The notes beneath the pieces were generated by a model. It ran no database searches, was not told where the DNA came from, and saw nothing but the letters and a program-made list of their open reading frames with translations. Shown piece by piece: positions 35,900 through 45,620 of a stretch of DNA of 64,000 nt. Position 1 is the first letter of the stretch; each line of letters opens with the position of its first letter. The stretch is from NCBI GenBank assembly GCA_015698045.1, contig BLAL01000169.1, positions 1,116,001 through 1,180,000 of the forward strand, written 5' to 3'. Source of the stretch: Rhizophagus clarus (Eukaryota; Glomeromycota; Glomeromycetes; Glomerales; Glomeraceae). Position numbers and translations under genes: made by a program.

Positions 35900-37219
35900 C
35901 TAGCCTTTTCTGTAGTCGCTCTAAAATTTCTGGGCTTGCTATTATTGTTACTATTATTTTGAGCTAGCAATGCTGATAATAAGGTTGCATAATTAAGAGT
36001 CAATTGTTGAAGTTGTTGAGTTAATGCATCTACATCTGGGTCATTCTTGCTAGTGGAAGATCCAGCAACAGGAGTGATTGGTAAGGGAGCATTTTCCTTC
36101 ACAGCAACAGGAACATTTAAAGAAACTGACTTTGTAGGAACATAATTCTACCAACTTTGCACGGGTAATTGCATCATTTAAAGTAGTAGGATTGTTAGTG
36201 GATACTAAAGGAGTCAGCAGAGGGTGTAGTTTATACAAATACATTCGCACTTGTAATGCAGCAGAAACAGGTGGAGGATCAGTAGTTCCATTCACTTTTC
36301 TTAAGACTTTCTTGAATCTTCTAGAGTAGTCTTCAACTTTTTCTTCAGCTGTTTGTCTAATAGTCATCAATTCATAGTACCATTGATTTTTCTTAGTTTC
36401 AGGAGAAAAATATGCTTCAAACTGGTGTACAAAACTGGCATTTTGGTTTGTATTATCATTCCAAACAGTAAGACCATTACCATTGGCTCTGAACCAGTCA
36501 TGGGCTACATCCTTCAAGTATCCTGCAGCTATAGCTATTCTTCTGTTACCTGTCCACTGATTAGTATTAGCAGCTGTTTCAAAACATTCTAACCATTCAT
36601 AAGGGTCCTCGTCATCTTTTCCATGAAAGTTATCTACTTTGGCTATGGTTAATTCACGAGGAGGTGGAGCATTTCCTAATGCAGTGGTCAACTGTGTAAT
36701 ATTTTGGCCATTAGTACCAAAAATAGTAATTAAAACTGCAGTAAGTTGATCTTGATTCATAGTTTCAGGAGGTGCTTCTGGTGGAGGTAGGTTGTGATAT
36801 AGATTATATAGCTTGGTGGTTTGATATTCAGTAGGTGCAGAGGAGTATCCTTGGGTTTCTTTACAAAGAGCAGGTATATAATATAATAATTCTAGTATAG
36901 GAGTGCTAAGGGTGGAAAATAGTATGCTTTTTAGAATTTCAGTAGTAAGGTCAGCAGCAGTATTCAGTTCAGCAATATTTTCTTTTAGTTTGGCAAAGGT
37001 AATAACAGTGCAAAGGTTGTAGTTTCTAGCAGAATGATTATCTTTAATCCAATTCCAAAAGTTAAAGAATCCAGTAGGATGTTGGTTATAAAGTATTTCT
37101 TCTGATGGGATATAACAAAAATTACAATAAGGAGCTCTTTCAAAGACAGGTCTTCTTCTTTGAAGGTGCTTATTTCTGTGATGTTTTTTTTGGCTCTTTT
37201 TAGTACCGTAATATGGCAT
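35884..37219 (-). pseudogene. Gypsy gag, broken by frameshifts
   Basis: From ATG 37219 a basic N-terminus (KKSQKKHHRNKHLQRRR) precedes a Retrotrans_gag-type domain (DDEDPYEWLECFE, AAGYLKDVAHDWFR, FEAYFSPETKKNQWYYELM, VEDYSRRFKKVLRKVNG). At about 36140 a single extra base moves the sensible sequence into another frame (to TAA at 35884), which runs through a Gln/Leu/Asn-rich linker. A second shift lies just before the zinc knuckle, which is in the pol frame. Two frame changes within 260 bp could be real decay, recoding or assembly error; both occur in A/T-rich runs. Confidence 0.75.
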
Positions 37220-37293
37220 TCAATTGGGTGCAAGTACGTCTGCAATTGTTTTTTTTTTCAAGTACGTCTGAGAGATCCAGTATAGACAGTTCA

Positions 37294-37320
37294 TCACTAT
37301 ACCTGGCAGGAATCACCAAT
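37294..37320 (-). promoter_or_regulatory. Candidate primer binding site and adjacent hairpin
   Basis: On the minus strand, just past the 5' LTR, sequence reads ATTGGTGATTCCTGCC; the TGG start 2 nt from the LTR fits pairing with a tRNA CCA end. I could not assign the tRNA. Next to it (37277-37306) CCAGTATAG and CTATACCTGG form an imperfect hairpin, so self-priming is also conceivable. Confidence 0.4.
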
Positions 37321-37767
37321 TGTTACTCTGGTCAGTTCATCGATCAGGTAACTATGACTTGGAGACAGGGATGCAATAGATATGTCTCAAGTCCAATCAA
37401 CAAGACACACTATTCACAAAGGGACAGTTCGTTTATAAGGTAAAAGAGTTTATTTATTAATTATATGAACTTGTTATTATAACTTTGTTATTACACTCTC
37501 TGATATATTTCAACTAAAAAGAAATTTCAGGATATTTATACAAAATAAAATATATTTAAAAATATAACAAATAAATCTAATATATCAAATAAAACTAATA
37601 AATCAAATAAATAAAATAAATCAATTAAATCAAATAAATCAGATAAAAATCAAATAAAACTGATATATCAAATAAATCGGAAATATCAAAAATAACAGGC
37701 TATGATGGCTTTGACTTAGGCAGCTCTATATACTTTGCCACAATGTCACGTGATTACTACGCCAACA
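37321..37767 (-). repeat. LTR (5' LTR in element orientation)
   Basis: Same TGTTACTCTGGTCAG ... GCCAACA ends as the other LTR, with an 11-bp longer aaataaatc tract. Directly followed by ATGT, the right copy of the target duplication. Confidence 0.9.
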
Positions 37768-37771
37768 ATGT

Positions 37772-38540
37772 CTTGTTTCTGCTAATGCAGACCACAAATG
37801 CCGAACAGAAACTTCTTTTACAAGTCCCAGACAATAAAGAATCTGTCCAGAACGCTTCCAACCCAAATGAAGATATAGTTATAGCAGATTCTACTAAAGT
37901 AAAGGAAATTAATACTTCATCCTCTAGTCATGTTTTGCCAGAGAACATGCGAAGCACCTCAACGGCCTAGCTAGAGCATGCTATTAAGGCTTATGCATCA
38001 GCTCAAAAAAAAAATAGCCAAATATATTGGCCAAAGCCTTTGGAGATAAATTTTCTTCAAATAAAGGATGCCGATGATGTTGCAACCATCTCCTGTAGGG
38101 TAGGAGATGTGACTATACCTATGCAATAATTGATAGTGGATCAGACTCATCAATAGTCTCAAAAAATGTTGCAAAGCATTTGGATCTAAAAATAGATAAG
38201 AAAAAAATTCATAGACTTAATGGAGTTGCAAGTAAGTCCCATTCTCTTAGTACAGTTAATAGTGTTCCTGTAACTATTGAGGATGGAGAAAATAGAGACA
38301 CCATTTCAGATGAATTCTCTGTCATTCCTACAGAATATGATGATAATGGAAAAGAACTATCCCTATTTATTCTTGGAACTCAATAACAGTATCGTGCAGG
38401 ATGGGAACCCTTAGTAAAGGGAGAATTCAAGGCAACTTAAAATGGGAAGACTATTACTATCCCCCTATTTGTTCACAAATCTCAGCGTAATGTTTTTACT
38501 GTAGGAAAAGAGCCAGAACCTGTAAAAAAAAACTAGCTAA
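37772..38540 (+). pseudogene. Retroviral-type aspartic protease region of the older element
   Basis: Continues the plus-strand gag-like gene after the gypsy insertion. A Ser/Asn-rich linker (to TAG about 37970) leads to a strand-rich domain with IIDSGSDSSIVS (D-S-G at 38132-38140), then GVASKSHSLSTVNSVPV, FSVIPTEYDD and LFILGTQ, i.e. active-site, flap and second psi-loop regions of a retropepsin. There is one frame change just before D-S-G and TAA codons after GTQ and later (ATxNGK), where a Trp would be expected. The active-site triplet is preserved. No RT follows; after about 38540 only a zinc finger and tandem repeats are found. Confidence 0.6.
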
Positions 38541-38740
38541 TTGAACTTGTTAGTATTGTGAAAAGGAATTCAGATATCCCTGTAAATTAAAAGAGCATAT
38601 GAAAAGGAATAATAATTGCTCACAAAAAGTGACTGACTGCCTACAAAAAATTACTGACTGCTCATGAGAAGTTACTGTCTGCCTACGAGAAGTAACTGAC
38701 TGCTCATGAGAAGTGACTGACTGCTCATGGAAAAATACTG
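38540..38740 (+). repeat. Zinc-finger remnant followed by 33-bp-type tandem repeats
   Basis: At 38547-38622 the frame reads C-x-Y-C-E-K-E-F ... KLKEHMKRNNNC, a C2HC finger like that at 24768, with one stop in it. From about 38625 to 38735 the words actgactgctcatgagaagt / actgactgcctacgagaagt repeat five times. Confidence 0.55.
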
Positions 38741-38769
38741 TGCTTATTCGGCTAACATTAGTTTAGAAA

Positions 38770-39105
38770 TTATTTTTTTTTGCATTTTCCTTTCATTTTC
38801 ATATGCTATTTAAGCAAATAAGGATATTTAAAGCTTCGTTTACAAGTATTACAATAATAGTTAAACATATTATCTGATTCCTCATCTGCTATATAGTATT
38901 CTTCTTCTTCTTCAGAGCTTATTTCTTCACTAGATGCAGATATAAGCTGTTTAGCTTTTTATTTTCTTTCTTAAGATCAGAAACTTGCTGTTTTAGAGAA
39001 ATGATTTCAGCTTGCATTTCTGTAATTTTACACATATATGTATTCTCATATTGCAAATTAGCAACTTGACGCTGTAGACTATGATTTCAGATTCCATAAT
39101 AGAAA
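38770..39105 (-). pseudogene. Coiled-coil plus acidic plus zinc-finger ORF remnant
   Basis: On the minus strand a heptad-rich stretch (LQRQVANLQYENTYMCKITE onward) is followed, after a frame change, by an acidic run (SSEEISSEEEEEYY) and a finger CNTCKRSFKYPYLLK-x-HMKMKGKC. Same finger type as the plus-strand ones in this element, so the ORFs are probably duplicated relatives. Function unknown. Confidence 0.4.
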
Positions 39106-39619
39106 AAAGTTTTATATAACATACTGTTAGTTCAAATAAGTTTTTTGAATGATAATAAGAAAAAAGAGCCTTGCCTAGACACGCACTCAGAAAGTATATT
39201 TTTTTTGAATATTTAGATCATTCTTTGCATCCTCACGCTTTCCTGTCCAAAAATTAGTTTCATGAAAAGAGATACTTGTACTTGGCTCTATTGTCGCATC
39301 TCTTCCTACACTAGGATTAAGAGAATATATCCGATCATTAAGAGTTATGATCTTTAGGTCTTAGGCAAAGATGACATCTTCCAATTCCTTATACCTTCGC
39401 TCAGCTGATTTTTTTATATCATTCTTATCATTTTTAAGTTGGGAGATAGTAGCAGACAACTTGTTAATATTCTTATCTTTTTCGATATTAGCTTTTTTTA
39501 AAGCAGAAATACGAGAATGGTATTGTTTCTCCAAATCAGTCTTGTTGGATTTATGTTGCTCTCCTAGCTGATACTTAAATGAATATAATTTCTGCTTCAT
39601 ACATCAGGAAATTTTATAG

Positions 39620-40070
39620 GGCAAAAAATTGCGTAAGTTTACGATTTTGTAAGTTTACGAAAGTTTATGGCATAATATTTCGAAAAATTTTGAAATATTA
39701 CATAAGTTTACAATTTCGTAAGATTTATGTGATATTACGGTCAAAATATTATGCAAGTTTTCAATATCGTAAGATTTACGCAATATTACGGTCAAAATAT
39801 TACGCAAGTTTTCAATATCATAAGATTTACGCAATATTACGGTCAAAATATTTCAAAAATTTACGAGACTGTAAACCTGCGTAATATTATAGTTGAAATA
39901 TTTCGAAAATTTACAAAACTGTAAACCTGCGTAATATTACAGTTGAAATATTTCAAAAATTTACGAAACTGTAAACCTGCGTAATATTACGGTTAAAATA
40001 TTTTGAAAATTTACGAGACTGTAAACCTGCGTAATATTACGGTTAAAATATTTTAAAAATTTAATATTAC
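39620..40070 (+). repeat. Left subterminal repeats, about 50 bp unit
   Basis: Five to seven copies of 'ctgtaaacctgcgtaatattacggttaaaatatttcgaaaatttacga' and an earlier variant 'cgtaagatttacgcaatattacggtcaaaat'. Short frames across it are translated repeats. Confidence 0.75.
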
Positions 40071-40582
40071 TATTTGATCGTTAAAGCTGCGTATGCAGTA
40101 GAACGTATACAAGGGGCATGTGATACTATTGAATAATCAAAAATAATATAAACACCTTTTCTTTTATATAAACACCTTTTTTTTTAAGTTTGGGAAAACA
40201 AATTTATTTTTATTTACGAATTTTTTATCATTTACAATTTTTATGTTAAAATTAAAGTAAATTCTAATTTTTATTATAACTTAATAAAAAAATACACATT
40301 TGATACTTGTTCGCTACTATTTTATAAAATAGTATCCAGGCTGTACGGCGTGGACGTCAGTATCAGTCACAGCCCAAAAAAAACGTGAGTCTCCAGCCAA
40401 TATTTGGTACGGACTGGGCCTAGCTACTTACTTAATAAATAAAAAAATAAAAATAATTATCTTCTACAATACGTAGGTAAGTTTCTCCTTCTCCTACGAT
40501 CATCACGCGTGACTAAAATTGATCAAATTTATCAAATTTAAAACATGAACGTAAATATTAATTATAAATTTTATTATAGTAT

Positions 40583-41090
40583 AATTACCCAGCCTCTCCC
40601 AAAATCTCGTTCTAAATTCGTGATAATATCTTTGACCGGTACGCGCCCACAGCTGCCGCCCAGGGTTACCATTATGATAAAGGACATAGTTCTAAATATC
40701 AAAATCAGTTTGAATATTCGATAAATACATTTAATTTATATGAATGTAATTTTATTTATTTACTTACATGGTAATCCCTGACGAGGTTCCTTCACTTTTG
40801 GCTGCACTGTTGCCCAGAAACTCTCGTCCAAAATATTCTATTTATTCTGATTCAATTAAATGGATTGGTTAATTTGAATTTAAATTCTTTCTTAAAGAAA
40901 TTATAGATATTAGTCATATGAACCTATTGGCAACAGAGTCCCAAAAATCATAGCGGCTTCTACCATTAATATTGTGGTAGGCGCGGTTTCTGTCTCGGCA
41001 TATGTCAACAAGTTCATCCATCATAACCCAGTTCCAATGAACGTTATAGTGGGAACGACGTGAACGTGTGTGGCGAGGCATTATTAGTTT
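40583..41090 (-). pseudogene. Myb/SANT-like (trihelix-type) gene relic
   Basis: An exon with ATG at about 41081 encodes MPRHTRSRRSHYNVHWNWVM then DELVDICRDRNRAYHNINGR and SRYDFWDSVANR, a W...DEL...W pattern of Myb/SANT-like domains. Probable GT-AG introns follow (donor near 40930; exon about 40773-40842; donor GTAAGT; exon ending near 40590 with LWARTGQRYYHEFRTRFWER). The middle junction gives a stop in the simplest splice, so I treat it as a relic. Related in type to the intact gene at 51173. Confidence 0.4.
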
Positions 41091-41894
41091 AGATTTGATT
41101 TTTATAATTTGATTTTGGGATGAGTAAAAATTTGAAAGAAAGTCGTAAAATGTTACTTTAAATAAAATTTGAACAATACCTCTTTGGTTTGATTTTATTT
41201 CTCGTTTCAATTAAAATTTAATTTATTACACTTTTCATCATTAAACATATTAATTAAATCATGTACATGTTTCATTGTTTTAAATATAAATATCAATATA
41301 TCATATTTAAAAATAAAACAATTTATTATTAGCACATTCTATTGAATTTTAAATATTTCGCATACATTTCTTAAAAAAATTAATTTTTTTTAATCAATTT
41401 AATTAAAAATAATTATATTCTGATTAAATATTTTGCGTACATTTCTTAAAAAAATCATAAAAAAAATCTTGTACATCGTACATGCAATTATTAAATATCA
41501 TCCCCTTGTGATAAATAAAAAATTACGCAACACAAATTCAACACAAATTTAACAAATTTAACGAAATTTGACCAAAATTAATAATTTTTTACCAGAATTA
41601 TCAACACAAATTGAACACAAATTGAACACAAGTTTCAGTCACGATTTATTTATGTCATGCCCGCGTTGTTGATAATTAATCTGCATGATATGATTGTGCA
41701 TACAGTATTGTATTTTCTGGCCAATCAAAATTAGGCTGATCCTTGCATGTGATTTAATCTGCACGCGTTTTTTGTCCTATTTATTTTTATTTCTTTATTT
41801 TTTTGTTCAATATTTTTCTCTTCTTTTTATTATTTCTTTATCCTTTTGTTTAATATTTTTTAATTATATACAGTATATTTACATATATTTCATA

Positions 41895-42660
41895 ATTTAT
41901 TGCTTTGCAGGTATAGAAATATTTGTTTATTAATAATAATTATTTCATTATTTTTTACTTCTTTTTTACTTTGTATCGTAATACTGACAATAATATACAT
42001 GTTTCCTTTATTTCTTTTTACTTGTACTTTAATACTAACGATCAATACTAATAATACTAATTATGTTTTTTTTACTCCTTTTACTTAATACTAACAACAT
42101 ATTTTTTATTTTGTCTCCCCTTTCTTTTATTTTTAGTTTATTCTTTGCAGGTATAGAAATATTTGTTTATTAATACTAATTATTTTCGTTTTCTTTTTAC
42201 CTCTGTTACTTTGTGTCGTAATACTAACAATAATATCCATATTTCCTTTATTCCTTTTTACTTTTACTTCAATACTAACGATACTAACAATACTAATTAT
42301 GTTTTTTTTACTCCTTTTACTTAATACCAACAACATGTTTATTTTTCCTCTTTCTTTTATTTTTAGTTTATTCTTTGCAGGTATAGAAATATTTGTTTAT
42401 TAATACTAATTGTTTTAATACTAACGCGTTTTTTACCCTAATTGTTACTTTATATCGTAATACTAACAATACTATCTACGTTTCCTTTTTTTCTTTTACT
42501 TGTACTTTAATACTAACGATAATATCCATGTTTCTACTGTTTCTTTAACTCTTTTTACTCTAATATTAACAACACTAACAATACTAACAATATTTCTTTT
42601 ATCTTTATATCTAATACCAACGTTACTATAGCTGTTTCTCTTCTTTTTACATCTAATTGT
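41895..42660 (+). repeat. Tandem array, 230-240 bp unit, about 3.3 copies
   Basis: The word ttctttgcaggtatagaaat starts units at 41911 (GTATAG), 42151 and 42381; each continues with atttgtttattaatactaatt, then cgtaatactaacaataatatccatgtttcc and ttttacttttactt. A fourth partial unit decays after 42600. ORFs at 41694-42088 are this array translated. Confidence 0.8.
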
Positions 42661-42789
42661 ATCGTTACTCTTTCTTTTTTTACTTTTATATATTCTGTAT
42701 ATAGTAATAAATACTTGTAATTTTTTATAATTTAATTCATATTATATCTAATAAAATATACATTATATAAACTTATAGTACAAAAATGA

Positions 42790-43195
42790 ATTTTGAAACA
42801 TTACAAAATATTTATGTAAAATTACGAATCGTCAAAATATTTTAAAAAGTTGTGAAATATTACGCAATAAAATTACACAATATTACGAACCGTAAAATTA
42901 CGCATATCGTAATATTTTGAAATATTTTAAAAAGTTACAAAATATTACGCTTACGCAAACTTGCGGCAGGTCTGGAAACTTACGAAATATTATGTAAAAT
43001 TACGAAATATTGCGAATGCGTAAAATTACGGAATATTACAAACTGTAAAATTACGAAACTTTGCATATCATAATATTTCAAAATATTTTAAAAAGTTACA
43101 AAATATTACTCTTCCGCAAACTTGCGGCGGGTCTGGAAACTTACAAAATATTATGATGCGTAATCTTGCGCAACTTTTTGCACTATAAAATTTCC
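42790..43195 (+). repeat. Right subterminal repeats
   Basis: Repeated aaattacgaaatattacg and cttgcggcaggtctggaaacttac words, inverted relatives of the left subterminal repeats, leading into the right TIR. Confidence 0.7.
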
Positions 43196-43937
43196 TGATG
43201 TATCTACCATACATTTATTATATCCACTCTCTTTTTGAGCCATAAGAGTATCATATTCATCTTTTAAACGTTTGCGTTCTTCAGAAACTTGAGTCTCAAT
43301 AGTTTTCTTAATATTATTTTCCTGTTATTGTACATGAAATTCACGTTCTTCTAACTGTTTCTCAAATCCATCTAGCCAAGATAATGTACTAGAACTATCA
43401 GAAGTAGTATTTACTTTAATCTTAAGCTTCTGGCAATTTTTTTTATTAAAGTATCTATCAACTTCTTTAGTAAGTAATTCCTCAATATCTGAACGAATAC
43501 CTTTAACCTGTTCCTCAGATAGGGGATTACTTTTACGAGTAGTAAGACGCAACCATGCATCCTTTTTCATGGATGGGGTAATTGGTCAAGCAAACTCTTA
43601 TAGTGTTCATTGAAATAAGGTTGGCTTGCCATGTTCGAATAGGGTAAGTAATATGTAGTTTTGGAAAATTCCTGGAAGAAAAATATTCCTGGAAGTTTAG
43701 AAATTCCATATTTTCCCAGAAGTTTGGGTATTCCATATATTTTTAGTAAAAGTTTCCACCTAGAATTAGGCAAAAAAATTGTTGAAGCCTATATTCTGGA
43801 AAAAAATACTGAGAAAATGCCAGAGAAAATGCTCTTTTTTATCCAAGAACTGTGAAAGATTATCATAAAATCTATAATTGAGAGAGGAGAATGTGGACTG
43901 AGTTCACAATGTCACGTGTATGGCGCAGTAAATATTA

Positions 43938-44207
43938 TTATTTTGGAATATTAGTCTGAATTGCTGATTCCTTCTCTGGCTTAGCTTTATTGTATGATAG
44001 ATCAGGATCATTAATACCATATGGCAACAGTTTTTTCAAATCAGATTTTATCAAATTTATCATGTCTTCCAATTTATCCAGGCTATTCATTAGAGATTGG
44101 GCTGATTTTGTCAGATTGAAAAATATAAGGAATGAGGAATTATGATCAAGACTACTTATCTCTGGCTGGTTTTTTTGAAACTGTTCCACTTTTTTATTAC
44201 TTTCCAT
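43938..44207 (-). CDS. Small helical ORF, 89 aa
   Basis: Uninterrupted frame with MESNKKVEQFQKNQPEISSL then a helical segment (SAQSLMNSLDKLEDMINLIK) and a charged tail. No known family. It lies upstream, on the same strand, of the coiled-coil ORF and probably belongs to the same older element. The stretch 43640-43900 between them holds repeated 'ttcctggaag' words and no gene. Confidence 0.35.
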   Translation of the reverse strand: MESNKKVEQFQKNQPEISSLDHNSSFLIFFNLTKSAQSLMNSLDKLEDMINLIKSDLKKLLPYGINDPDLSYNKAKPEKESAIQTNIPK

Positions 44208-44540
44208 TTCTTATTTGCTAAAAAATAGTCTAAATTTACATCTATCCAATATTAATTTAAGACCAATTATATAGGCTTCTTTGTCAAAATTCAGGTGCAA
44301 CTCCTGCCAAAATACTTTTTTAATATTTATTCGCATCTTCTATAATATCATCTAAACTTTCCATATTGTGCAAATTGCTAGTAAACCCCATACTTTGTTA
44401 TAGGAGCCTATATCCTTAATTAAAAAAATAATATTAATGAATGCATAGTAACTTTCCTACCTGCTTGCTCATATGCTAGAAAAAAAAAATATAATATTCA
44501 TGTTAATGCTGTAACTTGTCTTCCCTGTATATATTCACCA
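44208..44540. other. Non-coding spacer
   Basis: No frame or repeat of note. Confidence 0.4.
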
Positions 44541-44579
44541 TTCCCTAGTCTAGCCTGTAAAAAGCTTTGCCAGAAGACA

Positions 44580-44903
44580 GTTAAATTGACATTGCTCTGA
44601 GCATTTGTTCTATTTCATCATCTGATTTTTCACGATTCTCCTCTTTAGCTATATAATAATAAAGCTCATATAATTCCTCTAGGCTGGCACACAGATCATT
44701 ATCTGCATATCTTTTGCAATAATTTTCTAGCCTCAGAGTGTATGCCTATTCGTTAGGAAACATCTTGACTGCATTTGTTTTAATATAGTCATTCAGATTC
44801 TTTTCAGCTCGCAATTTCTTTAGATAATCTCCATAGTTTTTTGCAAGATTATCATATTTTTTGCCCTTTCGCAATGCAGTTTTTATGACTTTGATTTGCG
44901 CAA
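44580..44903 (-). pseudogene. Charged helical ORF cut by the CACTA element
   Basis: Coding resumes on the minus strand from the element edge: ALRKGKKYDNLAKNYGDYLK, then TAG at 44746, then in the same frame LRLENYCKRYADNDLCASLE and EELYELYYYIAKEENREKSD to a stop near 44597. The first 10 codons of the open frame are CACTA terminus, so the true 5' part has been lost. Family unknown. Confidence 0.4.
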
Positions 44904-45440
44904 CACTGGTCAAAATCAATACTATCGGGTACATATCGGGCGTCTATATATCAGTGACTAATCAGATACATATCGGGTTTTTATACATATCGGACACCCG
45001 ATTTGTCACATCTCAAAATATGTCTAAAATTATAATTATCAATGACCCCGATATTTAAACTTTTAGTCCCCGATATGTTGGCTAATATATATCGGTTACC
45101 TGATATTTGTACGATTTTTTAAATGATAATAATCAGATCACATGTTTGTTATTAGTCATTACGTATTTTCAAATTATAAATTAATCCTCTAATATATCTG
45201 ATATGTAACAAATAAAATAGAAATACATTGTCTCGCATGCAGAACGGATTAGATTAAATTTGTTTCAATTAAAGTTTTTTTAAAAATAAACGTAAACACA
45301 AATCAATTTTGAACCTAGCTTATTAAATTTTTGATTAACTTTTAATTAAACTGCATACGGATGATTGATTCAATTTATTATATAATCAAATAACATAAAT
45401 CTATTTAAGACTAGATTTAATGAGTAAAAAGAAAATTATT

Positions 45441-45620
45441 GAATTATTTTGATTTATGCTTTTTGGTTCTCTTTTATTTTGTTTTTTTTTTAGTTTTTCT
45501 CTTCTTTTCTTCTATTTGAATTAGAAAAAAAAATTATTGAATTATTTTGATTTATGTTTTTTGGTTCTCTTTTGTTTTGGGTTTTTTTTAGTTTTTCTCT
45601 TCTTTCTACTATTTGAATTA
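45441..45620 (+). repeat. Tandem duplication, about 97 bp
   Basis: gaattattttgatttatg...ctatttgaattag occurs twice with small differences. The left copy lies beyond, and the right copy contains, the Lys-rich 3' end of the minus-strand gene. Confidence 0.8.

Larger units (their letters stand above)
29198..37767 (-). mobile_element. Ty3/gypsy LTR retrotransposon, 8.57 kb, near-complete
   Basis: Two direct LTRs (29198-29633 and 37321-37767) flank, in minus orientation, gag, zinc knuckle, protease, RT, RNase H, integrase and a small 3' ORF, plus an ORF on the opposite strand. ATGT is duplicated at 29194-29197 and 37768-37771. The LTRs are very similar, with one 11-bp length difference and few substitutions, so the insertion is fairly young. 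It sits in the older gag-integrase element, between its gag-like and protease regions. The order RT-RH-IN identifies Ty3/gypsy. Frameshifts in gag and a changed protease active site suggest it is no longer autonomous, unless the base calls are wrong. Confidence 0.9.
39602..43200. mobile_element. 3.6-kb TIR transposon with TA target duplication
   Basis: Left end CATCAGGAAATTTTATAG and right end its exact reverse complement; inverted similarity continues for at least 35 bp (GGCAAAAAATTGCGTAAG against the complement of the right end). TA flanks each side (39600-39601, 43201-43202). Removal restores the host reading frame. Inside are subterminal repeats, a 230-240 bp tandem array and a Myb/SANT-like relic, but no transposase that I can recognise, so it is probably non-autonomous. 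TA duplication suggests mobilisation by a Tc1/mariner/pogo-type enzyme. Confidence 0.8.
39190..43633 (-). pseudogene. Coiled-coil ORF split by a TIR transposon
   Basis: The 5' part (43633 to 43203) starts MASQPYFNEHYKSLL, shifts frame at an ATGA overlap near 43570 and continues SEEQVKGIRSDIEELLTK ... coiled coil, with a TAA at 43322. The 3' part (39599 to about 39190) is another coiled coil (KADIEK-like heptads, SATISQLKNDKNDIKKSAER) with a TAA at 39358. Removing 39602-43200 and one TA joins codons gta gat atg aag cag in frame, so both parts were one gene when the transposon arrived. Charged, helical, no catalytic motif; likely a structural protein of the older element. Confidence 0.6.

Noticed and set aside
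37294-37320. tRNA-derived identity of the primer binding site
   Set aside because: I could not match TGGTGATTCCTGCC to a known tRNA 3' end with confidence, so no tRNA is named.
39579-39884. 101-codon plus ORF with repeated KIYAILRSKYYASFQY
   Set aside because: Purely the subterminal repeat of the TIR transposon translated.
41694-42088. Hydrophobic ORFs resembling membrane proteins
   Set aside because: T-rich tandem repeat translated; Phe/Ile/Leu content follows from base composition.
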